64,000 nucleotides of DNA. It comes from Acanthococcus lagerstroemiae (taxonomy: Eukaryota; Arthropoda; Insecta; Hemiptera; Eriococcidae). The stretch is taken from NCBI GenBank assembly GCA_031841125.1, contig CM063111.1, positions 60,883,535 to 60,947,534 of the forward strand. Direction: 5' to 3'. The position numbers were made by a program, and so were the translations under genes. Numbering within the stretch: position 1 is the first letter of the stretch; each line of letters begins with the position of its first letter. A model generated the notes under the pieces. That model was not told the origin of the DNA, did no database searches, and saw only the letters and a program-made list of their open reading frames with translations. Below, in pieces: positions 38,818 through 48,370 of this stretch.

Positions 38818-39795
38818 CAGTAGCGTAGCCAGGATTTTCCCAAGGGGAGGGGGAGGGTAAGATTTTTATGGGAGAAAAAGTCGAAAATTGAGGTATTTTT
38901 TGAAAATCGCCGATATTAGAGGACTATTTTATAGAAATGAATGTAGAATTACTACTCGGGCGAAAATTTTTCGAAATGACTGACTGACTGACTCAACACT
39001 TCATTTACCTGCGAGTACCACACTCCTTGTACCAGCCTGCGAGCACTATGCCCTGCTAGTGCATCATCTTGCAGACGAGTCTTCAAGCACGGGAGATCAT
39101 TTTCATGTCTGCTTTGCGGACTGCGCCGACATAAGCGCTCCGCAGAGCACGTTGCGCTCCATATTTTTTGGCGCGCTCATTATTTGGATGCTACGTTTGC
39201 GGGACGATGACATTCTCATGTCAGCGCAGTCCGCAAAGCAGTCATGAAAATGCTCTTCCGTGATTGCAGACTCGTCTGCAAGATGATGCACAGCTGAGCA
39301 TAATGCTTACAGGTTCGTACAAGGAACGTGATGTTCGCAAGGGAATACAGACTGATACAGGGAGTGTGGTACTTGCAGGCAAATGAAATGTTGAGTCAGT
39401 CAGTCCAGTGAGTCAGTCCAGTGAGTCAGTCAGCTAGCCAGTCCACCACTCAGTCAGTTAGTCAGTCCAGTTAGTAGTTCTTATTATTATTATTTTTCCT
39501 AACGCTCTTTTCATTATGCTCCAAAGCAACGCTTTTTTCCGTTTTATGCCAAAGTAAAGATATAAAAATGTCAAAATAAATTTTCATGGAAATGATTATT
39601 ATTTTATTCTTCCTCAGATGTAACGCGTAACGCGTAAAAGTAACGTTTTTCCGGGTTGTGTGCCAAAGTAAAGAAATGAAAATGCCAAAAACGTGTTTTA
39701 AAGGTGAAAAATTGCTCATTTCTGCATATTTTACATTCAATTTCAAATGCCTGGGGGGCATTCGTCTCCTTCGCCACCCCTTGGCTACGCCACTG
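38818..39795. mobile_element. hAT-like MITE containing a long palindrome
   Basis: The left end is CAGTAGCGTAGCCAGGATT, and the reverse complement of the right end is CAGTGGCGTAGCCAAGG. Flanking octamers TACCTGTA and TACCATTA agree at 6 of 8 positions, consistent with an aged target duplication. Inside, 38,976-39,412 is an imperfect palindrome: the left arm reads ACTCAACA-TTCATTT and TGCATCATCTTGCAGACGAG, and the right arm holds their complements. Short tandem GACT/CAGT repeats flank the palindrome on both sides (38,976-38,993 and 39,390-39,475). Mirror-image open frames on the two strands, both starting MHHLADES, are a by-product of the palindrome. Confidence 0.8.
38976..39412. repeat. Imperfect palindrome, arms about 160-190 bp
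   Basis: The left arm spans about 38,976-39,133 and the right arm about 39,221-39,412, around a non-paired centre of about 90 bases. Paired phrases include CACACTCC, TGCATCATCTTGCAGACGAG, ATTTTCATG-CTGCTTTGCGG and ACTGCGC-GACAT. If transcribed it would fold into a hairpin long enough to enter a Dicer pathway. Confidence 0.85.
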
Positions 39796-40791
39796 TACCA
39801 TTAAGAAATTCAATTTGCTATCAGTAACTTCGCATTTCCGGAAGGGATGTCGTAAAGTTCTGTTACCAGGGTTTTTAGTCCATTGTTGTGGTCTATTTTT
39901 GACTGACGCGAAGATATGTGTTGTGCATTTCTCAGTACAACAAATAGGACAGGAAATTTTTGAAGCTGTTTTGTCTATGGAGTAGTCGCGGATATCAGTG
40001 CTCTGTAAACTTGTTTGAATATTCTTTACCACATGTTAACTGAGTACTGTAAAACGGGGTAACTTTAGTCACGTTTTACCATATTTCTGTCTCTTTCTCG
40101 ACGAGTCTAACGGTTAGGGGAAAAAAGTTTCCGGCTTTGGATATTTCTTATTACAAGCTACTAACTGCCACGAGAACGAATTTCTTAGTTCATAATGAAC
40201 TCCTGTAGGAGTGCTTAATGGAGTGATCCGGCTTTGGGGTAACTTTGATCACCCCGCTTTTTCATCAAAACAGAAATCTACCCCCACGAGTATAACTAAG
40301 ATATCAAATTCTAGCCAAATCGGCTAACAGGAAGTTGAAAAACTCAGTGAAGAAAAGCTAAAATGCCGTGAACAAATTATTCAAAATTTAAATAGGCATT
40401 AAATATTTAAGATAGGATTCTATAAGTTACTAGCTTCTAGACTGGGAGTGAAAGTGAATTGGCTAAAGTAAGTTAGATGGGGGTGCTAAAATCAGAAGAA
40501 AAAAAATTTGACGAAGTTGCAAGTGGGTCCAGACCTCCTGGACACCTGCTCTTCAAGTCACATTGCGTTCATTCGGAGGGTCCTGATTCATTTGCAGTTT
40601 ATCGCTTCATGTTTGTGTTGTTCAGACGAAGATATTAGGGTTCTTAAAAATTCAACTGGATAATTAGAATATAAATTAGTTCCAAAAACAGAAATCTTTG
40701 GGATAGTAATTAGTATTAGCCTTTTATTTGTGTAGTTCTACAGTTTGATAAATATATACAATAGAAGATATTCACTTCGTACACCGAACTA

Positions 40792-41078
40792 CTCAGACCC
40801 AGTAGCGTAGCCAGGGTGGGGGGTTAGGGGGATAAATCCCCCCCTCTTGAGATAAAAATTTTTTATATGCTGGCAGTATCACAGTAAATGCCCAAAATGA
40901 AATTTAAATTCAGATGCATAATTGAAGTTGAAAAACACAACATACTGATACGTCAATATAAAAACATGCAGTTCATATTAGGTGAGCCCCCTCCCCCTTG
41001 CAGTCTAACTACATTATAAAAAAAAAACTTGCTGATCCTCCTCCTTTGAAAAATCCTGGCTACGCCACTGCTCAGACC
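40792..41078. mobile_element. hAT-type MITE with perfect 8-bp TSD
   Basis: The element spans 40,800-41,070 (271 bp). It starts CAGTAGCGTAGCCAGGG, and the reverse complement of its end starts CAGTGGCGTAGCCAGGAT. The octamer CTCAGACC is repeated exactly at 40,792-40,799 and 41,071-41,078. Its ends closely match those of 38,818-39,795, so both belong to one family. Confidence 0.9.
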
Positions 41079-41099
41079 CTATAGGTATAGGCCTCCCCA

Positions 41100-42160
41100 G
41101 TTTTTTCCATATTTTTCAGTCTTGAGCTACTTTTCCCCACATTATTCCCGTAATTTTTGTTATATCATCACGCCTTTTTGTACCTGGCCTTTCTCTCCTT
41201 CTTCTCTTGTCCTAAGATTCCTACTTGCTTATCATTTTGTTCTATCGTGTCCCTTCTTGATGTGCGATATGTCCCGCGTAATCCCATTTAATTTTTTGAT
41301 CTCAAACTTACCTAATCTTTCATACCAGTTTTCTCTCTTATTTTTCGTTTTTCACTCTGTCTTTTATTCTGCACCCTAGCATACTTTGTTCCATTCTTCT
41401 CACTCAGGAACGTAGCGAACGAAGAGTTTTTCCTTGGTGGGCAAAAATTATTAAATTCCCAACTGACTCAATTGAAGATTCCCAGGTATAAAGTTTTTTC
41501 ATATTACTTAAGAAGGAAAAAAATATCGGAATCTCTTCTGACTGGTTGAATTTTTCCAACTTTTGATCCATCTACTAAAATTTCCCAACTGCGGAGGCTT
41601 GGGGGGCTGCCCTCCTATGTGCCCCCCTTAGTTTCGTCCCGGTTCTCACTGTGGTAGTTAGTCTTTTTTATTTGCTTCTTTGTTAGGGCCCACGTTTGGG
41701 CTCCATAGGTGAGGACTGGTAGAATGCATCTTTTCGATATTTTCGTCTTTGTTTCAGTCTTCATTTTACCTTTATACATGTTTTTTAAATGTCCAGAAGC
41801 TTGCCCATGCTTTATTTATTCTTTTAGCTATCTCTCTATTTATTCTGTCTTCAAACGTAGTCGAATTCGAAGATTTTTTTCTATGTCAGTTCCTTGTATT
41901 GTGATTTACATTCCCATTCCATGTTGTATAATACGTTTGTTTTACTTGTATTCATTTCTAAACCCGCCTCGGCACTTCCTTTCGTCAATTTTTCTCTCAT
42001 TTCTTGTAGCATCTTTATGTCCTCGTTTATCAGTACAACATTGTCCGCGAATCTTAGATGGTTCAGTTTTTCACCATTTATCTGTGTCCCCATATTTTCC
42101 CGTTCCAGTTTTCTAAATATTTCTCCTAATACGCAATTAAATACGTAGAAGGCATTTTGA
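41100..42160 (-). pseudogene. RTE-like LINE reverse transcriptase fragment, split by a MITE
   Basis: Minus-strand order: TQINGEKLNHLRFADNVVLI (41,881-42,093, catalytic block with FADN), then EDRINREIAKRINKAWASFW and a CILPVLTYGAQTWALTKKQ stretch (about 41,650-41,860), then an RMEQSMLG stretch and a DDITKITG tail (about 41,100-41,395). The break between the second and third parts is exactly the hAT-type MITE at 41,405-41,642. FADD to FADN and several stops show the copy was already inactive or has decayed since. Confidence 0.8.
41397..41650. mobile_element. hAT-type MITE inserted in the LINE, perfect 8-bp TSD
   Basis: The element spans 41,405-41,642 (238 bp), between two copies of TTCTCACT (41,397-41,404 and 41,643-41,650). 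Its ends, CAGGAACGTAGCGAAC and (reverse complement of the right) CCGGGACGAAACTAAG, agree only partly, so it is older or from another family than the 40.8-kb copy. The target duplication plus the interrupted reverse-transcriptase reading make the insertion clear. Confidence 0.8.
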
Positions 42161-42397
42161 GCTCGTTTTGGAAATTTTAGATTTTCAATTCCCTAATAAT
42201 TTCTGAAGGAAGACAGTTATGTAAAACAATTCTGAAAATTTCAAGTTGAAAAAAAATTAGGGGCTCACAGGGGGCAAATTTTTGTAGCCCCCTCCTAATT
42301 AGCGTACCGGAATTTTTTATAGCCTCTCATACGAACACATCCAGAAAGTACGACCCCCCCCCAGCTCTTGTGGTTCACCCGCCAACCTCGAACAAAC

Positions 42398-42412
42398 ACA
42401 CACACACACACC
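42398..42412. repeat. Short CA microsatellite
   Basis: (CA)n of about eight units, inside otherwise TE-like sequence (GGGGCTCACAGGGGGC near 42,260, C-run near 42,355). Confidence 0.8.
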
Positions 42413-42875
42413 CATAAACAATCAATCATTATTATATAGCAGAAAATATTTTAAATTACCAACACATTATACAAATAAATTTATTGGAAGAACATGGTGC
42501 ATGGTACCATTCGTTAAATTGTGATAAAATTTCATTAATTAGTGAATTCCAAACTCATTATTTTTATAAGAGGAAGCATTGCCTCTTCGGGCTTACTTCT
42601 ATAATTTCGTACCATCTGAAACTAATAATACGTAACATAACGTGTCTGTCGAGCTCATAATTTATGCAAATTTCGCAATAACAGTGTGCCCACCTCTTGC
42701 CTCTCCGACCCCTGTTCGTACTAGAGGCTCGAGGTGTCGAGGTATTGAACAGTTCAATCAGCCGATCATCGTTTCTAAGTTAGGAGTTTATACTTGCAAA
42801 GCCTCCTCGACGAAGCTGCATCACATCGTACCACTATCAGCTGATCAGCATAGTACGGTGAAGTACTTCACAAAA

Positions 42876-43052
42876 AATGATGTATGTGACCTGACTCGTA
42901 AAAAGGCGGTTAAGGGGCAAAATGTTTTAGAATTTTTTCGTTGATGCCATATGTGAAAGAGCATGAAATTTCCTATAGGAAACATCGAAAATCTGAAAAT
43001 CGATTTTTTGCCCCTTAACTGCTTTTTCACGAGTCAGGTCACATATGTTAAT
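42876..43052. repeat. Inverted repeat, arms about 45 bp
   Basis: The left arm TATGTGACCTGACTCGT followed by AAAAAGGCGGTTAAGGGG has its complement at about 43,005-43,048 (CCCCTTAACTGCTTTTTC, then ACGAGTCAGGTCACATA). The loop is about 85 bases. It sits inside the right half of the 40.0-43.5-kb candidate element and may be its subterminal repeat or a separate foldback unit. Confidence 0.85.
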
Positions 43053-43638
43053 TACGTGTTCGAAGTTTCTTCGTTAGAAAAACGTTAAATAGCTTAAAAA
43101 CTAGGCATTTTTGCGCTAAGGTAAATTTGCTTTAAATTGTAGCTATTGAATCTACATAGAAATAATAGTATGATGTCATTTACTTTCAAAAAGTTGCCAT
43201 CAGTGATGTACTGATTACTGATCAACTTTTTCAAGTTTCAAAAAATGGAAAAATTTACTACTTCAGAAATTTGTTTTCAACTAATACTAACCTCATAATC
43301 CACTGTATAAACAAGCGATATCTCAAGCTCCTATTTTCTACTTGAAGTCGGCAATTAAACCCGCTAAATAGTTGCTCATTTCATCACTAAAGGGCAATGT
43401 CTAACAAAAACTGCAATACTCAAAGTTGCCCCGCAAAGTTACTCCGTTTTATAGTGTAAAGAAAAAGTATAACAAAAAAGAAATGCCACCTTAATATTTT
43501 TAGCTTCTGAAGAATGACCCACAGTCTCTATGCTCTCGATGACTCGGGCACGGGGGCAAAATATAGGTCTCCTAACTGTAGCACGGAAATACGGTGTTCA
43601 GAATGTTTTCTGCCATAGCTCAGCGTACGATTTCTATC

Positions 43639-43644
43639 TCAGTT
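43639..43644 (+). promoter_or_regulatory. Initiator-like TCAGTT
   Basis: TCAGTT fits the arthropod initiator consensus and lies about 130 bases upstream of the ATG at 43,768, inside a CpG-containing leader. Single short motifs of this kind are frequent by chance. Confidence 0.25.
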
Positions 43645-43767
43645 CTTCAGCCTGCGTTCGTTCACTGCGAATTTACTATACGCCCCCGCTCTTTCCAGGA
43701 AGCAGAAGTCCCGCAGTACGGCTCCATAATGAATCTGCTGTGATCGACTATCTACTGCCCTCGTAAC

Positions 43768-45446
43768 ATGTTCGCTTTCTTCCGTCGTCAAAGTAAAAAA
43801 AACGGCGGCGGAAACAAAAAATCCAAGAAGCAATCCGGATTTGCGATCATAAATGACCTCCAGTGCGTGCCAATCGATAAGTACGAAATCAACTTCTGCA
43901 ACGACGTCGTCTTATCCGACTCCAAGCCGGATAAAGTAAAGCGAACGAGGCTAACAATGGGCAACTTCGAATCCAATCCCAAGAAGTCGACCGAATCCCC
44001 AACTACACCAGCTTCCGTGTCTTTCAATAATAATGTTTACCGGAACATGGAGACAAAGCCGACTTCGTGGACACGGGATCCCCTGGGTGACCATGAAACC
44101 GACGTGAAACGTTGGAACGAGCAAACAGACGAAACGCCTAGAAACGATCTGTTGAAAAATGTTGTCCAAGAACCGAAAACGACCGATGTAGCTGCGAATG
44201 AGCCCGTGAGCACGCAATCCGAGGCCAATAAATCCGTTGTAAACGACAAACAGATGGACTTGACTGCGGAAAAGCGAGGCGATAATTCACCGGCGACAGA
44301 GTACAATGGCTGTGCGAAACCGACGCTTTCAAAGGAAGCGTCGTGTGATGACGTGAACAGTCAGGAGGACTTTGGGACTGCTCCAAGTTCGCCAACAGCT
44401 GAATGTGTAAATCAAAGTTCAACTTCTGGGCGTGAACGTTCGTTGTCGAGTGCCAGGGATGCTTTCTTCAAGACTGTAAAGCCGGTTTTTGATTTGGAGA
44501 AACCGAGCGAAGATTCTTCAAGAGCGAATGAGGTTGTTCGGCAGCGTAAGACTTCGGATGAGGATGCCGAGCTCGAGGAAACGGTGAAGGAGGATCGCGT
44601 TGCTCACGAGGAGAAAAATCACCGCGGTAGCCCTAGTCGAGAAGTTGCGAGTGTAAGTACTGAGGAAGATCTTCTCGATTTCGCTGTTTTGGAACTAGAA
44701 AACAACATTCGGAATCAGCCTGTCGAATTAGAGACTCCAGTTTTGCCGGAAGGAAGTGGTGATGACGTTGGTGATCTTTCTAACCGCTCTGACGTCAAAC
44801 CAAACCAAGAGGAAGACGCGAAAGTGGCTGATGTTCCTCAGACTCGATGTAACTTGTCTAACACAAATACTAGAACTGATACTACTGAAGATTCAGAATA
44901 CTGTGATCGCACTCGTAACTCTAAGCATATCTCAAAGAATTCGGAATTGATTTGTGAGAATCCAACCGAAGCCAGAAACACGAATCAAGATGTTTCTAGT
45001 CGCTCCAATTCCACGCAAACCATCCCTGATCTCACTGCGTGCTACAGCGCAGAAATTACTGACTCAAACTACTTTCAAACTAGACCAGATATCGCGTCTG
45101 ATAACCCGGATTCGTCGCTCAGTTATACCTCTAACAATACGACCGACGAGGACGACGAATTCGAGGAAGCAGAGAGTAAACAAGAAGAACGCAAGAAATT
45201 TGAACCGTTTTGTCCACCTGGCCAGATCTTGCACTCGGGCGGCATCAAACCACCCCACCGAATTCAAATTCCTGATATCACGATAACGGAGAGCTCAGAC
45301 AGCGAAGGAGAGAGTGATTATGAAATCGAGGATTACCAGGATCGATGCTACGAACGTGCCTATCCATCCATTTTGTACGATATCACCGAGGTAGATGAAC
45401 CATTTTCAGACGCCAGCGACGTGGAGTTGAGTGGTTTCGATGACAA
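43768..45446 (+). CDS. Long 5' coding exon for an acidic, Ser-rich, probably disordered protein segment
   Basis: This is the only long gene-like frame in the window (560 codons to an in-frame TGA at 45,448-45,450). Residues 1-23 are basic (RRQSKKNGGGNKKSKK). About 60-460 are rich in S, T, D, E, N and Q with many SP/TP sites. About 465-560 are strongly acidic (DEDDEFEEAES, SDSEGESDYEIEDY) with a proline-rich insert (PPGQILHSGGIKPPHR). There is no transmembrane segment or known domain. The terminal codon and TGA overlap a donor, CAA/GTGAGA, so the exon more likely ends at 45,446 in phase 2 and continues into 51,250, giving an acidic N-terminal region on a coiled coil. If unspliced, it would be a 560-aa protein. 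I do not recognise the family. The ATG is the first after the leader; an upstream in-frame start is not evident. Confidence 0.75.
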
Positions 45447-45589
45447 GTGAGATTTATATTTTGTACTTGAAAAAACTTGTTACTTTGGTAATATTTGAGT
45501 TTAAGCAGGCTGGACATTTAGAAAGAAAGATCTAGGACATTCTTTATAAATACGTAAGGGATGTACATTGTCGGGTTCATCATGGTATG

Positions 45590-46595
45590 GGTCAGGGATG
45601 GGCAAAATCCGAGAACTCCAAGATTTAAATCCAAAATTCTGGTAATAAAAGGATTTGAATTCAAAGTCTCAAATCCTTTCCCGAAAAGAATTTGAAATCC
45701 AAAATCCTAAATCTTAAATCCTTTGAGTTTTCAGAAAAATTGGGATTTTAAATCCAAAATCCAATATTCTGAATCTTCCAGTAATTTAGCAGTAAGCACC
45801 CACGCAATCTTCAGTCTACCATTGGCTGAGGACGTTCGCATACAATTTCTGTTGTCTGTAGCTCAGCGCTAAAATGCTAATTGTAATCAGCGAAAGAGAG
45901 AAATTTTTAAGATTTAATGTTCAGCGTTCTAACTTTTCTTACTTACCAACAGGCAGGAACTCAAAGCTAGCCAAAAGCCGAATCTTTTTCGGTTTTTTTC
46001 GAATTTTTTCCGAAAACCAAAAAGTATAGACTACTGATAATGAGAATTATTACCAAAAATCAATTCCTCAGAGTCCTAGACTCTGTAAAAGCACCGAAGT
46101 GCTAGGCAAGGCAACCCCGGGGGGGGGGGGTAATGATATTGTAAAAACTGCTGGAAATTCTGAAAGTCAAAAGCTGGAAAGCCGAACAATTTTGACATGA
46201 AAGCGAAAGCTTTATCGTTCGGCTTTCAGTCCCTGCTAACAGGCGACCAAATGAGCTTCCTTCGCGTTTGCAGAATATGACATTATAAAGGATGTTAAAC
46301 TATCAGTATATAAGCTTAGATTTTCAGGATATCAATAAGTTAATGGTAAATTGTTAAAATTGATGAAATGAGGAATTTTAGGGCATTTGCCGCAGCGCAG
46401 CGCTGCAAGCACCCTATTCTTGGATTTGGATTATAATTATTTTTGGAATCGTCAACATGCAAATTCTTTGCTAATATAATTAGGAGTTGAATCCGAAATT
46501 ATTTTTGAAAAAAGATTTAAAGTCCAAAATCAGGATTTTTGGAAATTTGGATTTAAAATACCTGAGGATTTAAATCATGCCCAATAACCCTGATC
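45590..46595. repeat. AATCC-rich repeat with inverted arms
   Basis: The left part (45,590-45,780) repeats TTTAAATCC / AAATCC(A/T)AAATC phrases, and the right part (46,430-46,590) repeats GGATTT forms, so the whole is inverted. The outer edges read TCAGGGATGGGCA and, reversed, TCAGGGTTATTGGGCA, reminiscent of hAT ends. No 8-bp duplication is seen. It is intronic if the 45,446-51,250 splice is right. Confidence 0.55.
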
Positions 46596-46899
46596 TAGGT
46601 ACTAATGTGAGTTGTGGCTTGACTGCTTCAAAGCCATGTCCAGTTTCCAGTGAGATGAGTAGCAAGCTAGCAATTCTCGTGAAGCATGTTAGCATGAACT
46701 GTAGCGGCTTATGGGTACTGTTTTGGAGAGAAAATCTTAATGCCAAGTGACATCTAGTATTTGGATGATTCTTTCAACATGATGAATATTTGGGAACCAG
46801 CAAATTTTTCCGGTACTAAGGATAGTAGAAAGTCCCCCCCCTCCCTTCAGTGATGATGTTTTCTATGACATACTACAAAACTTCAGTTGTCACTACATA

Positions 46900-47800
46900 T
46901 TTTTGGTTTGAAAAACTTCAAAATAGGCCCAAAATTTCCTTCGTCGTGACGGTAACCAAACCTCTTTTGCGACATTAATGACTAGTATTCTAGTTTATTT
47001 TACATTGAAAAGTCAATTCGGCCTGGTGAACCTGATGAGGACAGAGTAAAGCGTGTTTTGTGATAATGCTACGTGGTTTGACCCGGAACTGACAAATTTA
47101 GGACACTTTGAAGATGAGTAACCAGCCTTTCTTTCTTTCGTCGTGCGTGATTTTCAGCTGATCAAAATGGTTTGACTATCTCTCTTTTCTCCACAGTAGG
47201 TAGCCAAAACGATTAACAGGACTTAACAGAATACCATCCACTAAAAAAATTCTGTATCTTAAGGGCTAATTCGATGATTTTGAGAAATTTACTCACAAAA
47301 AATGCAAAGTATACTCAGATGAGTTTTTTGTCGTGTAAGTAATTGGCTAACATTGGTAACATTATTAAATCGCAACTTTTAATATATTCGGTATACATTT
47401 AAACATTGCTAACGATGATCCAATGGTATTTTTACCAAAACAGTCGATTTCTGCATGGTATAACGGAAAACACTGCGGAATTTTCCTTCGACGTGCGCCC
47501 AATTTTTCTTCCTTCGTCGTGTGCAAACCTGAATTTTGATAAGCACGACGGGGGAACATTGATGCACGACGACGGAATATTTCCGCAAACTAGTCAGGAT
47601 GAATGGCTCTTGAATAAACAGAAAGTAGATTCTTTTCTCCTGACAACTCGAGCCCTATCATGCCGAAGTCTACCAAGCCAAGCAACATTGCAAAAAAACA
47701 ATAAGGAGCAAAAGATCTGTCGGAGTTTGAATGTTCCTTTGCCGTGCTTGGATGTTCCATCGTCGTGCACAAATCAAGCTCTCTGCCCCCACCCAAAGAG
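46900..47800. repeat. Cluster of CGTCGTGC motifs on both strands
   Basis: TTCGTCGTG or a close variant occurs near 46,941, 47,141, 47,488 (CGACGTGCG), 47,513 and 47,760, with the inverse GCACGACG near 47,545 and 47,562. The surrounding sequence is otherwise AT-rich. A 143-codon frame at 47,406-47,837 passes through it but has no recognisable domain. Confidence 0.5.
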
Positions 47801-48049
47801 TAACCTGTTGGTTCAACCTTGTTTATGCTTTCTATAGATCAACCTTAGGGCATTGACTAAAAAAAAAGTTCAAAAAATGATATTTACAAACTGACAAAAA
47901 TTATAATTAAATATTCTTCATGTTGAAAGAATCACCCATTTACGCACTGGAGACCCATTAGATACCTGTCGCTCCCCCCATCATTCCCGCTTCTGTTGAT
48001 TAAATCTTCATATGTGTGTCAATTTCAAGCTAGTATATACCGTCAATGA

Positions 48050-48370
48050 GGAAGAAGCCGCCAAAAAACCCACATTTCTTTCATTTGGACGCTATTCAGC
48101 AAAAGGGTTCCAACTAGCAAAATCTGTTTTTTGAGAACACGTGATTCGGAGTTCAAGAGCCACGTAGAAACTATATGACATAGCGTTTACTGATAAGCTT
48201 TTTTCAAGGTGAGTACACATTTTTGAATCGGGGCCCAGTTTTGAAAAATTCTACTTTTTGCGCTCTTTCCAACGATACTAATAACTCATTTTGTTTACAA
48301 ATGTTGGTTGGTTCCTTTTTGCTGAATAGCGTCCATTTAATGAAGATGATTGGCATTATTAGCGGAAGCA
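48050..48370. mobile_element. Foldback-type MITE (imperfect palindrome)
   Basis: The left arm reads TTTGGACGCTATTCAGCAAAA then GG-TTCCAAC. The reverse complement of the right arm (about 48,305-48,368) reads AAATGGACGCTATTCAGCAA then AAAGGAACCAACC. Outside these, weaker complementarity extends to CCGCC / GCGG. Arms are about 65-75 bases around about 170 unpaired bases. It is non-coding and intronic if the gene model is right. Confidence 0.75.

Larger units (their letters stand above)
40046..43462. mobile_element. Candidate nested DNA element with ACGGGGTAACTTT ends
   Basis: The left end reads CTGTAAAACGGGGTAACTTT. The reverse complement of the right end (about 43,415-43,462) reads ACTATAAAACGGAGTAACTTT and continues with GGGGCAACTTT, while the left side continues with a second GGGGTAACTTTGATCACC copy near 40,236. 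Within lie two hAT-type MITEs and a LINE fragment. The ends agree over about 20 bases with two or three differences. No transposase and no target duplication were found, so the pairing is a proposal. Confidence 0.4.

Noticed and set aside
39059..39291. Two opposite 62-codon frames starting MHHLADES
   Set aside because: Mirror images produced by the palindrome at 38,976-39,412.
41122..42148. Plus-strand frames of 84-135 codons rich in Phe, Ser and Leu
   Set aside because: Antisense of the RTE-like LINE fragment. One of them simply reads the reverse of the INGEKLNHLRFAD block.
43951..44422. Minus-strand frames of 88-94 codons
   Set aside because: Antisense of the long coding exon at 43,768-45,446.
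47406..47837. 143-codon plus-strand gene
   Set aside because: No recognisable domain; it passes through the repeated CGTCGTGC cluster and lies inside a proposed intron.
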